Source: Micromonosporaceae bacterium
GTDB taxonomy: Bacteria; Actinomycetota; Actinomycetes; Mycobacteriales; Micromonosporaceae
Direction: 5' to 3'
NCBI GenBank assembly: GCA_019690055.1
Contig: JADGGF010000074.1
Span: forward strand, 1-12,462
DNA length: 12,462 bases
Of the stretch, positions 5,555-11,249 are shown one piece after another (within the stretch, counting starts at the first letter, position 1; the number at the start of each line of letters is the position of its first letter). A program made the position numbers and the translations under genes. A model generated the notes under the pieces. The model did not search any database. It was not told the DNA's origin and saw nothing but the letters and a program-made list of their open reading frames with translations.

Positions 5555-7114
5555 GTGCTCTTCGCGGATGTGGCCGGCACGTCGGCAGCGGTCGCGGCTA
5601 CCTCGGCCCGCCGCGCGAAGGTGGAGCTGCTCGCGGCCGCGCTCCGGGCCCTCGCCGAGGCCGGCGATCCCGTGCAGATCGAGGCCGGGGCGGCGTACCT
5701 CGCCGGTGAGATGCGGCAACGCCAGATCGGAGTCGGCTGGGCGGGCCTCCGGGACCTGCCCGCCCCGGCCGAGCACCCGTCGCTGACGGTGCGACAGGTC
5801 GACGCCTCCCTCGCCGAGCTGGGCGCGGTCGCGGGGCCGGGCTCGGTGGCGCGTCGACGCACGCTCGTCCACCAGCTCTTCGCGGCGTTGACCACCGACG
5901 AGCAGCGCATGCTGGCGGCGATCATCTCCGGTGAGCTGCGCCAAGGCGCCCAGGCGGGCCTGCTCGCGGACGCGATCGCCGCCGCGGCGGCGGTTCCGCT
6001 GGCGGCCGTGCGGCGTGCGCTCCTGCTCGCCGGTGACCTGCGCAAGGTCGCCGTGGCGGCGCTGGTTGAGGGAGAGGCCGGGTTGGCGGCATTCCACCTG
6101 CGCGTGGGCCGGCCGCTCGCCCCGATGCTCGCCCAGTCCGCGCCGAGTGTCGAGGAGGCCCTGGTCGCGACCGGCGTTCCGGCGGCGGTGGACGCCAAGC
6201 TGGACGGCGTCCGGGTGCAGGTCCACCGGGACGGCACCGATGTGGCGGTGTTCAGCCGCAGCCTGGACGACATCACCGCGCGGATGCCCGAGATCGTCGC
6301 CGCGACGCTCGCGCTCGACGTCACCACCGCCGTCCTCGACGGCGAGGCGCTGCTCGTCGACGAGGCCGGCCGGGCCCGACCGTTCCAGGAGATCTCCGGG
6401 CACGCCGCCCGCAGTCCCGGTCGGCGCCCGCCCGCCGCCGCCGTCGCCGGTCGGATGACGCCGTTCTTCTTCGACGCGCTGCACCTCGACGGCCACGACC
6501 TGATCGACGAACCGGGTAGCCGTCGCTGGGCGGCGCTGGACGCCGTCGTCCCGCCGGCCAACCGGGTCGCGCGCACCGTGGGCGACGCGCCCGAGGCCGG
6601 CGCGGCGGCGTTCGCGGAGGCGCTCGACCGCGGCCACGAGGGCGTGGTGGTCAAGGCGGTCGATGCGCCGTACGACGTGGGCCGTCGCGGTACCGCCTGG
6701 GTCAAGGTCAAGCCACGGCACACCCTCGATCTCGTGGTGCTCGCCGCCGAATGGGGACACGGCCGCCGGCGCGGCTGGCTGTCGAACCTGCACCTCGGCG
6801 CGCGGGACCCGGCTGGCGGGTTCGTGATGCTCGGCAAGACCTTCAAAGGGCTCACCGACGCGATGCTCGCGTGGCAGACGCAGCGCCTGCTCGACCTCGC
6901 GGTCGATCGAGGCGACTGGGTGGTGACCGTACGACCCGAGCTCGTGGTCGAGATCGCCTTCGACGGGGTCCAGGCGAGCACGCGCTACCCCGGCGGGGTG
7001 GCCCTGCGCTTCGCCCGGGTACTGCGCTACCGCGAGGACAAGTCGGCCGCTGAGGCGGACACGATCGATGCCGTCCGCGCCTTCGCCCACGCCGCTCACC
7101 GCAGCACCAGCTAG
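5555..7114 (+). CDS. ligB: ATP-dependent DNA ligase, actinobacterial LigB type
   Basis: This enzyme seals nicks in duplex DNA using ATP through a lysyl-AMP intermediate, probably in repair beside the NAD-dependent LigA. The 519-aa product has an N-terminal DNA-binding domain (about residues 1-190, including LRQGAQAGLLADAIA) and an adenylation domain with the nucleophile motif DAKLDGVRVQ (Lys215). Further motifs are SLDDITARMPE, FFFDALHLDG (motif III, from residue 304), EGVVVKA (motif IV, from 362) and WVKVKP (motif V, Lys384/Lys386). A C-terminal OB-fold region carries GKTFKGLTDAML and ALRFARVLRYREDK. The start at GTG 5555 is chosen because VLFADVAGTSAAVAATSARR lines up with the first residues of Mycobacterium LigB as I remember it; length is close to the usual 507-512 aa. 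The frame is open further upstream to 5303, but that part is antisense to the 68-aa gene and has no ligase homology. A candidate LexA box lies upstream. Confidence 0.93.
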   Translation: MLFADVAGTSAAVAATSARRAKVELLAAALRALAEAGDPVQIEAGAAYLAGEMRQRQIGVGWAGLRDLPAPAEHPSLTVRQVDASLAELGAVAGPGSVARRRTLVHQLFAALTTDEQRMLAAIISGELRQGAQAGLLADAIAAAAAVPLAAVRRALLLAGDLRKVAVAALVEGEAGLAAFHLRVGRPLAPMLAQSAPSVEEALVATGVPAAVDAKLDGVRVQVHRDGTDVAVFSRSLDDITARMPEIVAATLALDVTTAVLDGEALLVDEAGRARPFQEISGHAARSPGRRPPAAAVAGRMTPFFFDALHLDGHDLIDEPGSRRWAALDAVVPPANRVARTVGDAPEAGAAAFAEALDRGHEGVVVKAVDAPYDVGRRGTAWVKVKPRHTLDLVVLAAEWGHGRRRGWLSNLHLGARDPAGGFVMLGKTFKGLTDAMLAWQTQRLLDLAVDRGDWVVTVRPELVVEIAFDGVQASTRYPGGVALRFARVLRYREDKSAAEADTIDAVRAFAHAAHRSTS

Positions 7115-7176
7115 GGCCGCGGCGAAGCCATCGGCCAGGCAGCGGGCCACCAGCCGGGCGGCGACACCCACCACTC

Positions 7177-7231
7177 AGCCGTACGGGCACCTGAGCCGTA
7201 CTGGCACCTCAGCCGTACGTAAGCCGTACGG
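7177..7231. repeat. Four spaced copies of AGCCGTAC upstream of the hydrolase-tetR operon
   Basis: AGCCGTAC starts at 7177, 7194, 7211 and 7222 (spacings 17, 17 and 11 bp). The first two 17-bp units are nearly identical (AGCCGTACGGGCACCTG and AGCCGTACTGGCACCTC). Copies one and four extend to the 8-bp palindrome CCGTACGG (7179-7186, 7224-7231). The tract occupies the ligB-hydrolase gap and ends 47 bp before the hydrolase -35 element. It resembles clustered binding sites for a DNA-binding protein; no candidate protein can be named. Confidence 0.6.
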
Positions 7232-7278
7232 GGAGCCACCAGCCAGGGTCACGAATCGACCGCGCCGCTGAGTCCGCC

Positions 7279-7307
7279 TTGACGGGCAAAGCTAATGCCA
7301 TTAGCAT
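7279..7307 (+). promoter_or_regulatory. Promoter of the hydrolase-tetR operon (TTGACG-17-TAGCAT), leaderless
   Basis: TTGACG (7279-7284) and TAGCAT (7302-7307) are separated by the ideal 17 bp. Seven bases then lead to ATG 7315. The TTG at 7279, which could be mistaken for a start codon, is therefore the -35 element. A perfect 15-bp palindrome fills most of the spacer and overlaps the -10 element, so repressor binding would occlude RNA polymerase. Confidence 0.8.
7291..7305. promoter_or_regulatory. Operator 1, probable TetR-family binding site
   Basis: GCTAATGCCATTAGC is a perfect palindrome around a central base. It lies between the -35 and -10 elements and covers the first four bases of the -10. 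Its A/T-rich arms stand out from the surrounding GC-rich DNA. The co-transcribed TetR regulator at 8138-8755 is the obvious candidate ligand, which would give autoregulation. Confidence 0.75.
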
Positions 7308-7314
7308 TTTCCCT

Positions 7315-8145
7315 ATGACTAATAGCGTTAGCATGCTCCCAGTGCCCGGCGGCGAGATCGCCTACGAGGTCGACGGTCCCCCGGGCGCCCCACTGGTCGT
7401 CTGCGTCCATGGCATGGGGTCCAACCGCCACGCCTTCCGCCTGCTCGCGGCCACGCTGACCGCCGCGGGATTCGCGGTCGCCCGGCTCGACACGCGGGGT
7501 CACGGCGACTCGAGTCCGGACTGGCCGACCTACGACGCCGAACATGTCGCCCAGGACGTGCTCGCCCTCGTGCGACACCTCGGTGGTCCCGCAGTGCTGG
7601 TCGGCAGCTCGATCGGCTCAGCCGCGATCACGTTCGCCGCCGCGGCCGCCCCGGAGCAGGTCGCGGGACTCGTGCTGGTCGGGGCCACGGCCAAACAAGC
7701 CCCGCTGGGCCCGCTCATGCGCCTCGGGCTGCGCGCCGTCCTGCACAGCCCCCGGTTGTGGATCGCCTACTACCGCAGCCTCTTCAAGGCCGGGCGCCCG
7801 ACCGACTTCGCGGCCGACACCGACCGCCTGCTCGCCCAGCTTCGGCGGCCCGGTCGGATGGCCGCGGTCGCGGGCGTGATCGCCCCGACGTCCGTGTGGT
7901 GGACGCAGCGGGCCGCGGAGGTGGCGTGCCCGGCGCTCGTGCTGATGGGCACCCGCGACCCGGACTTCCGCGACCCCGCCGCCGAGGCGCAGGCCGCGGC
8001 GGCCGCCTTCCGCACGGCCGAGGTGATGATGGTCGAGAGCGCCGGGCACTACCCGTTTCTGGAGCTGCCCGACGAGGTCAACCCGGCGATCGCCCGGTTC
8101 GTGGCTGAAGCGTTCGACGGCGCCGTGAGGCCGAGCGGTGCCTAG
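7315..8145 (+). CDS. Alpha/beta-hydrolase fold protein
   Basis: This is a cytoplasmic alpha/beta-hydrolase of 276 aa; the substrate is unknown. It has the oxyanion-hole segment VCVHGMGSNR (His32-Gly33), RLDTRGHGDS (57-66), the nucleophile elbow GSSIG (97-101, Ser99), a likely acid Asp215 in MGTRDPDF and His245 in ESAGHYPFLELP, giving a complete catalytic triad. The region between about 125 and 190 forms the cap. It resembles the broad haloperoxidase/proline iminopeptidase/enol-lactonase group and has no signal peptide. ATG 7315 is chosen because a full promoter ends 7 nt upstream. Two operator-like palindromes bracket the start. The gene overlaps tetR by 8 bp (GTGCCTAG), so both proteins are made from one mRNA. 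The context suggests a small-molecule ester, lactone or similar compound that may also be the inducer. Confidence 0.88.
   Translation: MTNSVSMLPVPGGEIAYEVDGPPGAPLVVCVHGMGSNRHAFRLLAATLTAAGFAVARLDTRGHGDSSPDWPTYDAEHVAQDVLALVRHLGGPAVLVGSSIGSAAITFAAAAAPEQVAGLVLVGATAKQAPLGPLMRLGLRAVLHSPRLWIAYYRSLFKAGRPTDFAADTDRLLAQLRRPGRMAAVAGVIAPTSVWWTQRAAEVACPALVLMGTRDPDFRDPAAEAQAAAAAFRTAEVMMVESAGHYPFLELPDEVNPAIARFVAEAFDGAVRPSGA
7318..7332. promoter_or_regulatory. Operator 2, imperfect copy overlapping the start of the hydrolase gene
   Basis: ACTAATAGCGTTAGC repeats the outer parts of operator 1 (CTAA...TTAG) with a less symmetric centre. The two site centres are 27 bp apart. Being within the first codons of a leaderless mRNA, it would sit immediately downstream of the transcription start, a common position for a second repressor site. 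Confidence 0.55.
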
Positions 8146-8755
8146 GGTCGGGCTGTCCCAGGCTGCGGTCGTCGAGACCGCGCTGTCCCTTGTGGACGAA
8201 GGCGGGGTGGAATCGGTCACGCTCGCGGCCGTGGCCCAGCGCGCGGGGGTGGCGACCCCGTCGCTGTACCGGCACGTCGCCAGCCTCGGTGAGCTGCGCC
8301 GGCTGCTCGCGCTGCGCGTGCTGGACGAGGTCACCGACCTCGCGGCCGAGGCCGTCATGGGGCGCTCCGGGGATGATGCCGTGGCCGCGCTCATGCTGGC
8401 GTACCGCCGGTACGCCCTGGCCCACCCGAACCGCTACGCGATCATGCCGGTCCAGCCGTCGGCCGATCCGCTCCTGGCGGCGAGCGGGGAACGATTCATG
8501 GGTGTGCTGTTCGCTGTGCTGCGCCAGTACGACCTCAGCGGTGCGGAGGCCGTGCACGCGGCTCGGCGCATGCGGGCGGCGGTCCACGGGTTCGTCTCCT
8601 TGGAAGCTGCGGGCGGCTTCGGTCTGCCGGAGGACCTCGACGCCACCTTCGCCTCCGTCATCGACATGGTGACCGCGAGCCTACGCACCCCCACGACGCC
8701 AGCGTCCGGCACCCCAGCGTCCGGCGCCGCGATGTCCGGAAGGACGCCTTCGTAG
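8138..8755 (+). CDS. TetR-family transcriptional regulator with WHG-type C-terminal domain
   Basis: This is a 205-aa repressor-like protein. The N-terminal helix-turn-helix is clear at about residues 28-47 (VTLAAVAQRAGVATPSLYRHV), followed by the linking helix ELRRLLALRVLDEV. The ligand-binding half carries YALAHPNRYAIM and AVHGFVSLEAAGGFGLPEDLD (HGF at 150-152, GFGLP at 160-164), typical of the WHG (TetR_C_33) group. Start GTG 8138 overlaps the hydrolase stop, with GAGG (8127-8130) 7 nt upstream as ribosome-binding site. Residues 187-201 are a Thr/Pro/Ala/Ser/Gly tail of three pentapeptides (TPASG, TPASG, AAMSG) outside the fold, ending GRTPS. It most likely represses its own operon through the palindromes at 7291-7332. 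The inducer is unknown but may be the hydrolase substrate or product. Confidence 0.93.
   Translation: MPRVGLSQAAVVETALSLVDEGGVESVTLAAVAQRAGVATPSLYRHVASLGELRRLLALRVLDEVTDLAAEAVMGRSGDDAVAALMLAYRRYALAHPNRYAIMPVQPSADPLLAASGERFMGVLFAVLRQYDLSGAEAVHAARRMRAAVHGFVSLEAAGGFGLPEDLDATFASVIDMVTASLRTPTTPASGTPASGAAMSGRTPS
8696..8740 (+). repeat. 15-bp repeat encoding the TPASG tail of TetR
   Basis: Three 15-bp units encode TPASG, TPASG and AAMSG; the first two differ at one base (ACGCCAGCGTCCGGC, ACCCCAGCGTCCGGC). The GTCCG word occurs at 8704, 8719 and 8734. The same word on the same DNA strand recurs in the neighbouring surf1 repeat, although that gene is read from the other strand. Confidence 0.7.
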
Positions 8756-8783
8756 GCGCTTGGCGTCATGAGGGCGTCTTTCC
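8738..8783. terminator. Inverted repeat spanning the tetR and surf1 stop codons, possible bidirectional terminator
   Basis: Sixteen bases at 8738-8753 pair with 8768-8783 around a 14-nt loop. In a plus-strand RNA all 16 positions pair, three as G-U wobbles (8742/8779, 8749/8772, 8752/8769). In a minus-strand RNA those three become A-C mismatches, so the structure is better suited to ending tetR transcription. The tetR stop (8753-8755) and surf1 stop (8766-8768) both lie at the loop. No strong T-run follows (only CTTTCC). Both arms encode the same C-terminal peptide in the two genes (SGRTPS and SGKTPS). Confidence 0.55.
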
Positions 8784-9725
8784 TGACACCTCGCTGTCCG
8801 ACACCTCCCTGTCCGACGCCTCGCTGTCGGATACCTCCCTGTCCGACGCCTCGCTGTCGGATACCTCCCTGTCCGACGCCTCGCTGTCGGATACCCCGCT
8901 GTCCGACACCTCGCTGTCCGGCCCATCCCCGTCCGGTCGATCCCTGTCCGGCGAAGCATTCCCGGGCCCATCGGCCTCGGACGGGTGGGCGTGCCGATAG
9001 GCGAGGTAGCCGTAGCCGACCAGCGTCAGGGCGGCGAAGATCCACCACTGCGCGGTGTAGCCCGCGTTGAGCAGCGCGTTCTGCCGGGCGGGCGGCAGGG
9101 GGGCCAGCTCGTCGCCCGCCGGTGGGGTCTGGCTCTGCAACGTGAGGTAGCCGCCGTACACCGGGTAGGGCAGCACCTCAGCGATCTTCGCTGGATCTAT
9201 CCGTCGGACGGTCAGGCGGTCGGCCACGAGCTCCGGTGCGCTCGCCCGGCTCTCCGGCCTACTGATCCGGCCGACCACCACGACCTCCCCGGATGGCGGC
9301 GCCGGCGTCGGAGGGATCGCGGACGCCGAGCCCATGGGCGCCGCCAGGAAACCTCGGTCGACGAGGATGGCGGTGCCGTCAGCCAGGACGAGCGGCGTGA
9401 CGATCTCGAACCCCGAGGAGCCGTCGAGCGTCCGGGCCCGGACGACGATCTCGTGCGCCGGGTCGTAGCGGCCGGTGACCGACACCACGCTCCAGGTGTC
9501 CTCCGCGGCCGGCGCGGGGCCCACCTTCGACCCGGCGGGCGGCTTCACAACGTCGGCCAGTGGACGCGGTGGGGCCGACGCGGCCGCGTCGATGCGGGCG
9601 TTGATGTCGCTGCGGTAGTGGTACCGGGACAGCTGCCAGTTACCCAGCAGGACCATGATCGCCGCGGCCAGCGCCATCACCAGCGCGAGCGCGATCCACC
9701 GCGGAGTCAGCAGGAACCGGTACAC
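8766..9725 (-). CDS. SURF1-family cytochrome c oxidase biogenesis protein with a repeat tail
   Basis: SURF1 proteins are membrane proteins that assist assembly of haem-copper cytochrome oxidase. The 319-aa product has the family architecture: a short N-terminus and first transmembrane helix (about 10-28), GNWQLSRYHYR (the GxWQL/R signature), a long extracytoplasmic domain with VTGRYDPAHEIVV, GFEIVTPLVLADGTAILVDRGF and VGRISRPE, and a second transmembrane helix at about 226-243 after QWWIFA. Residues about 249-319 are an additional Asp/Ser/Glu-rich tail, largely eleven pentapeptides. By topology this tail would be cytoplasmic. GTG 9725 is chosen because TAGCCT and a 7-nt gap precede it, suggesting a leaderless mRNA. 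It lies 39 bp after the dipeptidase stop and converges on tetR. The core assignment is secure; the tail is unusual. Confidence 0.9.
   Translation of the reverse strand: MYRFLLTPRWIALALVMALAAAIMVLLGNWQLSRYHYRSDINARIDAAASAPPRPLADVVKPPAGSKVGPAPAAEDTWSVVSVTGRYDPAHEIVVRARTLDGSSGFEIVTPLVLADGTAILVDRGFLAAPMGSASAIPPTPAPPSGEVVVVGRISRPESRASAPELVADRLTVRRIDPAKIAEVLPYPVYGGYLTLQSQTPPAGDELAPLPPARQNALLNAGYTAQWWIFAALTLVGYGYLAYRHAHPSEADGPGNASPDRDRPDGDGPDSEVSDSGVSDSEASDREVSDSEASDREVSDSEASDREVSDSEVSGKTPS
8784..8948 (-). repeat. Eleven 15-bp repeats encoding the acidic pentapeptide tail of SURF1
   Basis: SURF1 residues 260-314 are eleven pentapeptides starting with Asp: DRDRP, DGDGP, DSEVS, DSGVS, then DSEAS and DREVS alternating three times, and DSEVS. 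At DNA level the central part is a 30-bp higher-order unit (two 15-bp units) repeated three times with almost no change, a sign of recent expansion by slippage or unequal exchange. The frame is kept throughout. Two upstream units (from 8948) are more diverged. Confidence 0.9.
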
Positions 9726-9732
9726 GTCGGGC

Positions 9733-9738
9733 AGGCTA
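9733..9738 (-). promoter_or_regulatory. Candidate -10 element of a leaderless surf1 promoter
   Basis: The minus strand reads TAGCCT, seven bases (GCCCGAC), then the surf1 GTG. It sits in the 39-bp gap after the dipeptidase gene. No good -35 hexamer is seen, so the element is inferred from position and the TAnnnT form only. Confidence 0.45.
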
Positions 9739-9764
9739 CCCCGGGCAGATGATCACCGACGACG

Positions 9765-11123
9765 TCAGCCCCGCCCACCCCACCGGTCCGCGACCTCCTG
9801 GAGCAGCAGGGCCTCGGCGAGGCAGGCGCGGGCGAACTCGCCCAGGTGCAGGCTCTCGTTCGGGCCGTGGGCTCGCGAGTCCGGGTCCTCGACGCCGGTG
9901 ACGAGAATGGCCGCGTCCGGGAAGAGCTCCTGGAACGTCGCGATGAACGGGATCGATCCACCAATGCCGATCTCCACCGGCTCGGTGCCGTCCCAGGCGG
10001 CAGCGAAGGCGGCCCGGGCCGCGTCGAAGGCCGGGCCGGTGGAGTCGATCACGCACGGGGCGCCGTCGTGCTCCCGCGTGACCTGGACCCGGGCACCCCA
10101 CGGGGCGTGCCGCTCGAGGTGGGCCTGCACCGCCTGGAAGGCGCTCTTCGGGTCGTCGCCGGGCGCGATGCGGACCGAGATCTTGGCCCGCGCCGTGGGA
10201 ACGAGGGCGTTGGGCGCCTCGTGGGTCGGCGGGGCGTCGATGCCGAGCACGCTGATGGCCGGCTTCATCCAGAGACGATCGACGATCCGGCCGGTCCCGA
10301 TGAGCGACACCCCGTCGAGCAGACCCGCCTCGGCCCGGAACCGCTGCACGGGGTAGTCCAGCGGTGCGGCCGACCCGCGGACCAGACCCTCGACAGCGAC
10401 GTCGCCCGCGTCGTCGTGCAGGGTGGCGAGCAGGCGGCACAGCGTCGTGAGCGCGTCCGGCACCGGACCGCCGTACCCTCCACTGTGGACGGCGTGATCG
10501 AGCGTCTGCACGTCGACGAACGCATTGACGATCCCACGCAGGGAGGTCGTCAGGGCCGGCACACCGATGTCCCAGTTCGACGAGTCGGCGATCACGATCA
10601 CGTCGGCGGTCAGGTCGTCGCGGTACTGCCTCAGCAACGCCTCCAGCGATTCCGAGCCGAACTCCTCCTCGCCCTCGACGAACACCACCACGCCGACCGG
10701 CAGGTCGTCGCCGAAGGCGCGCAGGGCGGCCACGTGCGCCATGATGCCGGCCTTGTCGTCGGCGGCGCCCCGGCCGTAGAGCCGGCCCTCGCGCTCGGTT
10801 GGTTCGAACGGCTCGGTCAGCCAGGCCGAGCGGTCACCCGGCGGCTGGACATCATGGTGGGCGTAGAGCAGCACCGTGGGCGCACCCGGGGGCGCGGGGC
10901 GCCGCCCGATGACCGCGTGGTGCCCCCCGGCCTGGACGATGCGGACCTCAGGCAGGACGCCGCGCAGCAGCTCCGCAACCGCATCCGCGCTGCGGCGCAC
11001 CACATCGGCGTCGAACCCGGCGAAGGCGATCCCGGGGATCCGGATCAGGCGTTCCAGGTCCGCCCGTACGCCGGGCAGGTTCGCCTCGACCGCGGCCCGC
11101 ACCTGCGCGACGCTGCGCCTCAT
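9765..11123 (-). CDS. M20-family metallopeptidase (dipeptidase)
   Basis: This is a cytoplasmic di-zinc dipeptidase of 452 aa in the M20 (carnosinase-like, dipeptidase) group. Metal and catalytic residues are in place: YAHHDVQPP (His89 ligand, Asp91 catalytic), GRGAADDKAG (bridging Asp122), EGEEEFGS (general base and ligand glutamates at 152-154), IADSSNW (Asp180), and a late DSRAHGPNES histidine. The lid/dimerisation domain is represented by ALTTSLRGIVNAFVDVQ and HSGGYGGPVPDA, the pattern of the dipeptidase subfamily. The start at ATG 11123 is supported by a strong AGGAGG 8 nt upstream, unlike the leaderless neighbours. It lies 126 bp downstream of cobD and 39 bp upstream of surf1, all on the same strand. 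The exact peptide substrate cannot be told from sequence. Confidence 0.93.
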   Translation of the reverse strand: MRRSVAQVRAAVEANLPGVRADLERLIRIPGIAFAGFDADVVRRSADAVAELLRGVLPEVRIVQAGGHHAVIGRRPAPPGAPTVLLYAHHDVQPPGDRSAWLTEPFEPTEREGRLYGRGAADDKAGIMAHVAALRAFGDDLPVGVVVFVEGEEEFGSESLEALLRQYRDDLTADVIVIADSSNWDIGVPALTTSLRGIVNAFVDVQTLDHAVHSGGYGGPVPDALTTLCRLLATLHDDAGDVAVEGLVRGSAAPLDYPVQRFRAEAGLLDGVSLIGTGRIVDRLWMKPAISVLGIDAPPTHEAPNALVPTARAKISVRIAPGDDPKSAFQAVQAHLERHAPWGARVQVTREHDGAPCVIDSTGPAFDAARAAFAAAWDGTEPVEIGIGGSIPFIATFQELFPDAAILVTGVEDPDSRAHGPNESLHLGEFARACLAEALLLQEVADRWGGRG

Positions 11124-11131
11124 GTGCTTGT

Positions 11132-11137
11132 CCTCCT
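11132..11137 (-). promoter_or_regulatory. Strong Shine-Dalgarno of the M20 peptidase
   Basis: AGGAGG on the minus strand with 8-nt spacing to ATG 11123. It fixes the start codon and shows that this gene, unlike several others here, has a leadered mRNA. Confidence 0.85.
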
Positions 11138-11147
11138 ACCGAGCCGA

Positions 11148-11165
11148 CCGGCCCCGAGGGACCGG
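11148..11165 (-). other. GC-rich hairpin in the 5' region of the M20 peptidase gene
   Basis: CCGGTCCC and GGGGCCGG (minus-strand reading) can form a 7-8 bp stem with a very short loop, 10 bp upstream of the Shine-Dalgarno sequence. It lies between cobD and the peptidase. Without a U-tract it could be a weak terminator, a 5'-UTR structure or chance in GC-rich DNA. Confidence 0.3.
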
Positions 11166-11249
11166 AACCTCACGCAACCCGCCTGATCGTAGGCCCGACG
11201 CGGCCAGCCAGCCATCGGGGAAGCCCTACGCCGACCCTGGGCGAACGGC

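Noticed and set aside
7177..7231. Plasmid iteron or replication origin
   Set aside because: There are only four short copies, no Rep gene, no DnaA boxes and no AT-rich unwinding region; the chromosomal housekeeping context argues against it.
7279..7314. TTG start adding 12 residues to the hydrolase
   Set aside because: The TTG is the first part of a TTGACG -35 element with a 17-bp spacer to TAGCAT, so these bases are promoter rather than coding.
8784..8948. CRISPR-like array
   Set aside because: The units are contiguous 15-bp repeats without unique spacers, they keep the surf1 reading frame, and no cas gene is present.
8768..9070. Plus-strand frame rich in Cys-Pro-Thr repeats opposite surf1
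   Set aside because: It is the antisense reading of the 15-bp repeat; there is no start signal, and SURF1 on the other strand is clearly real.
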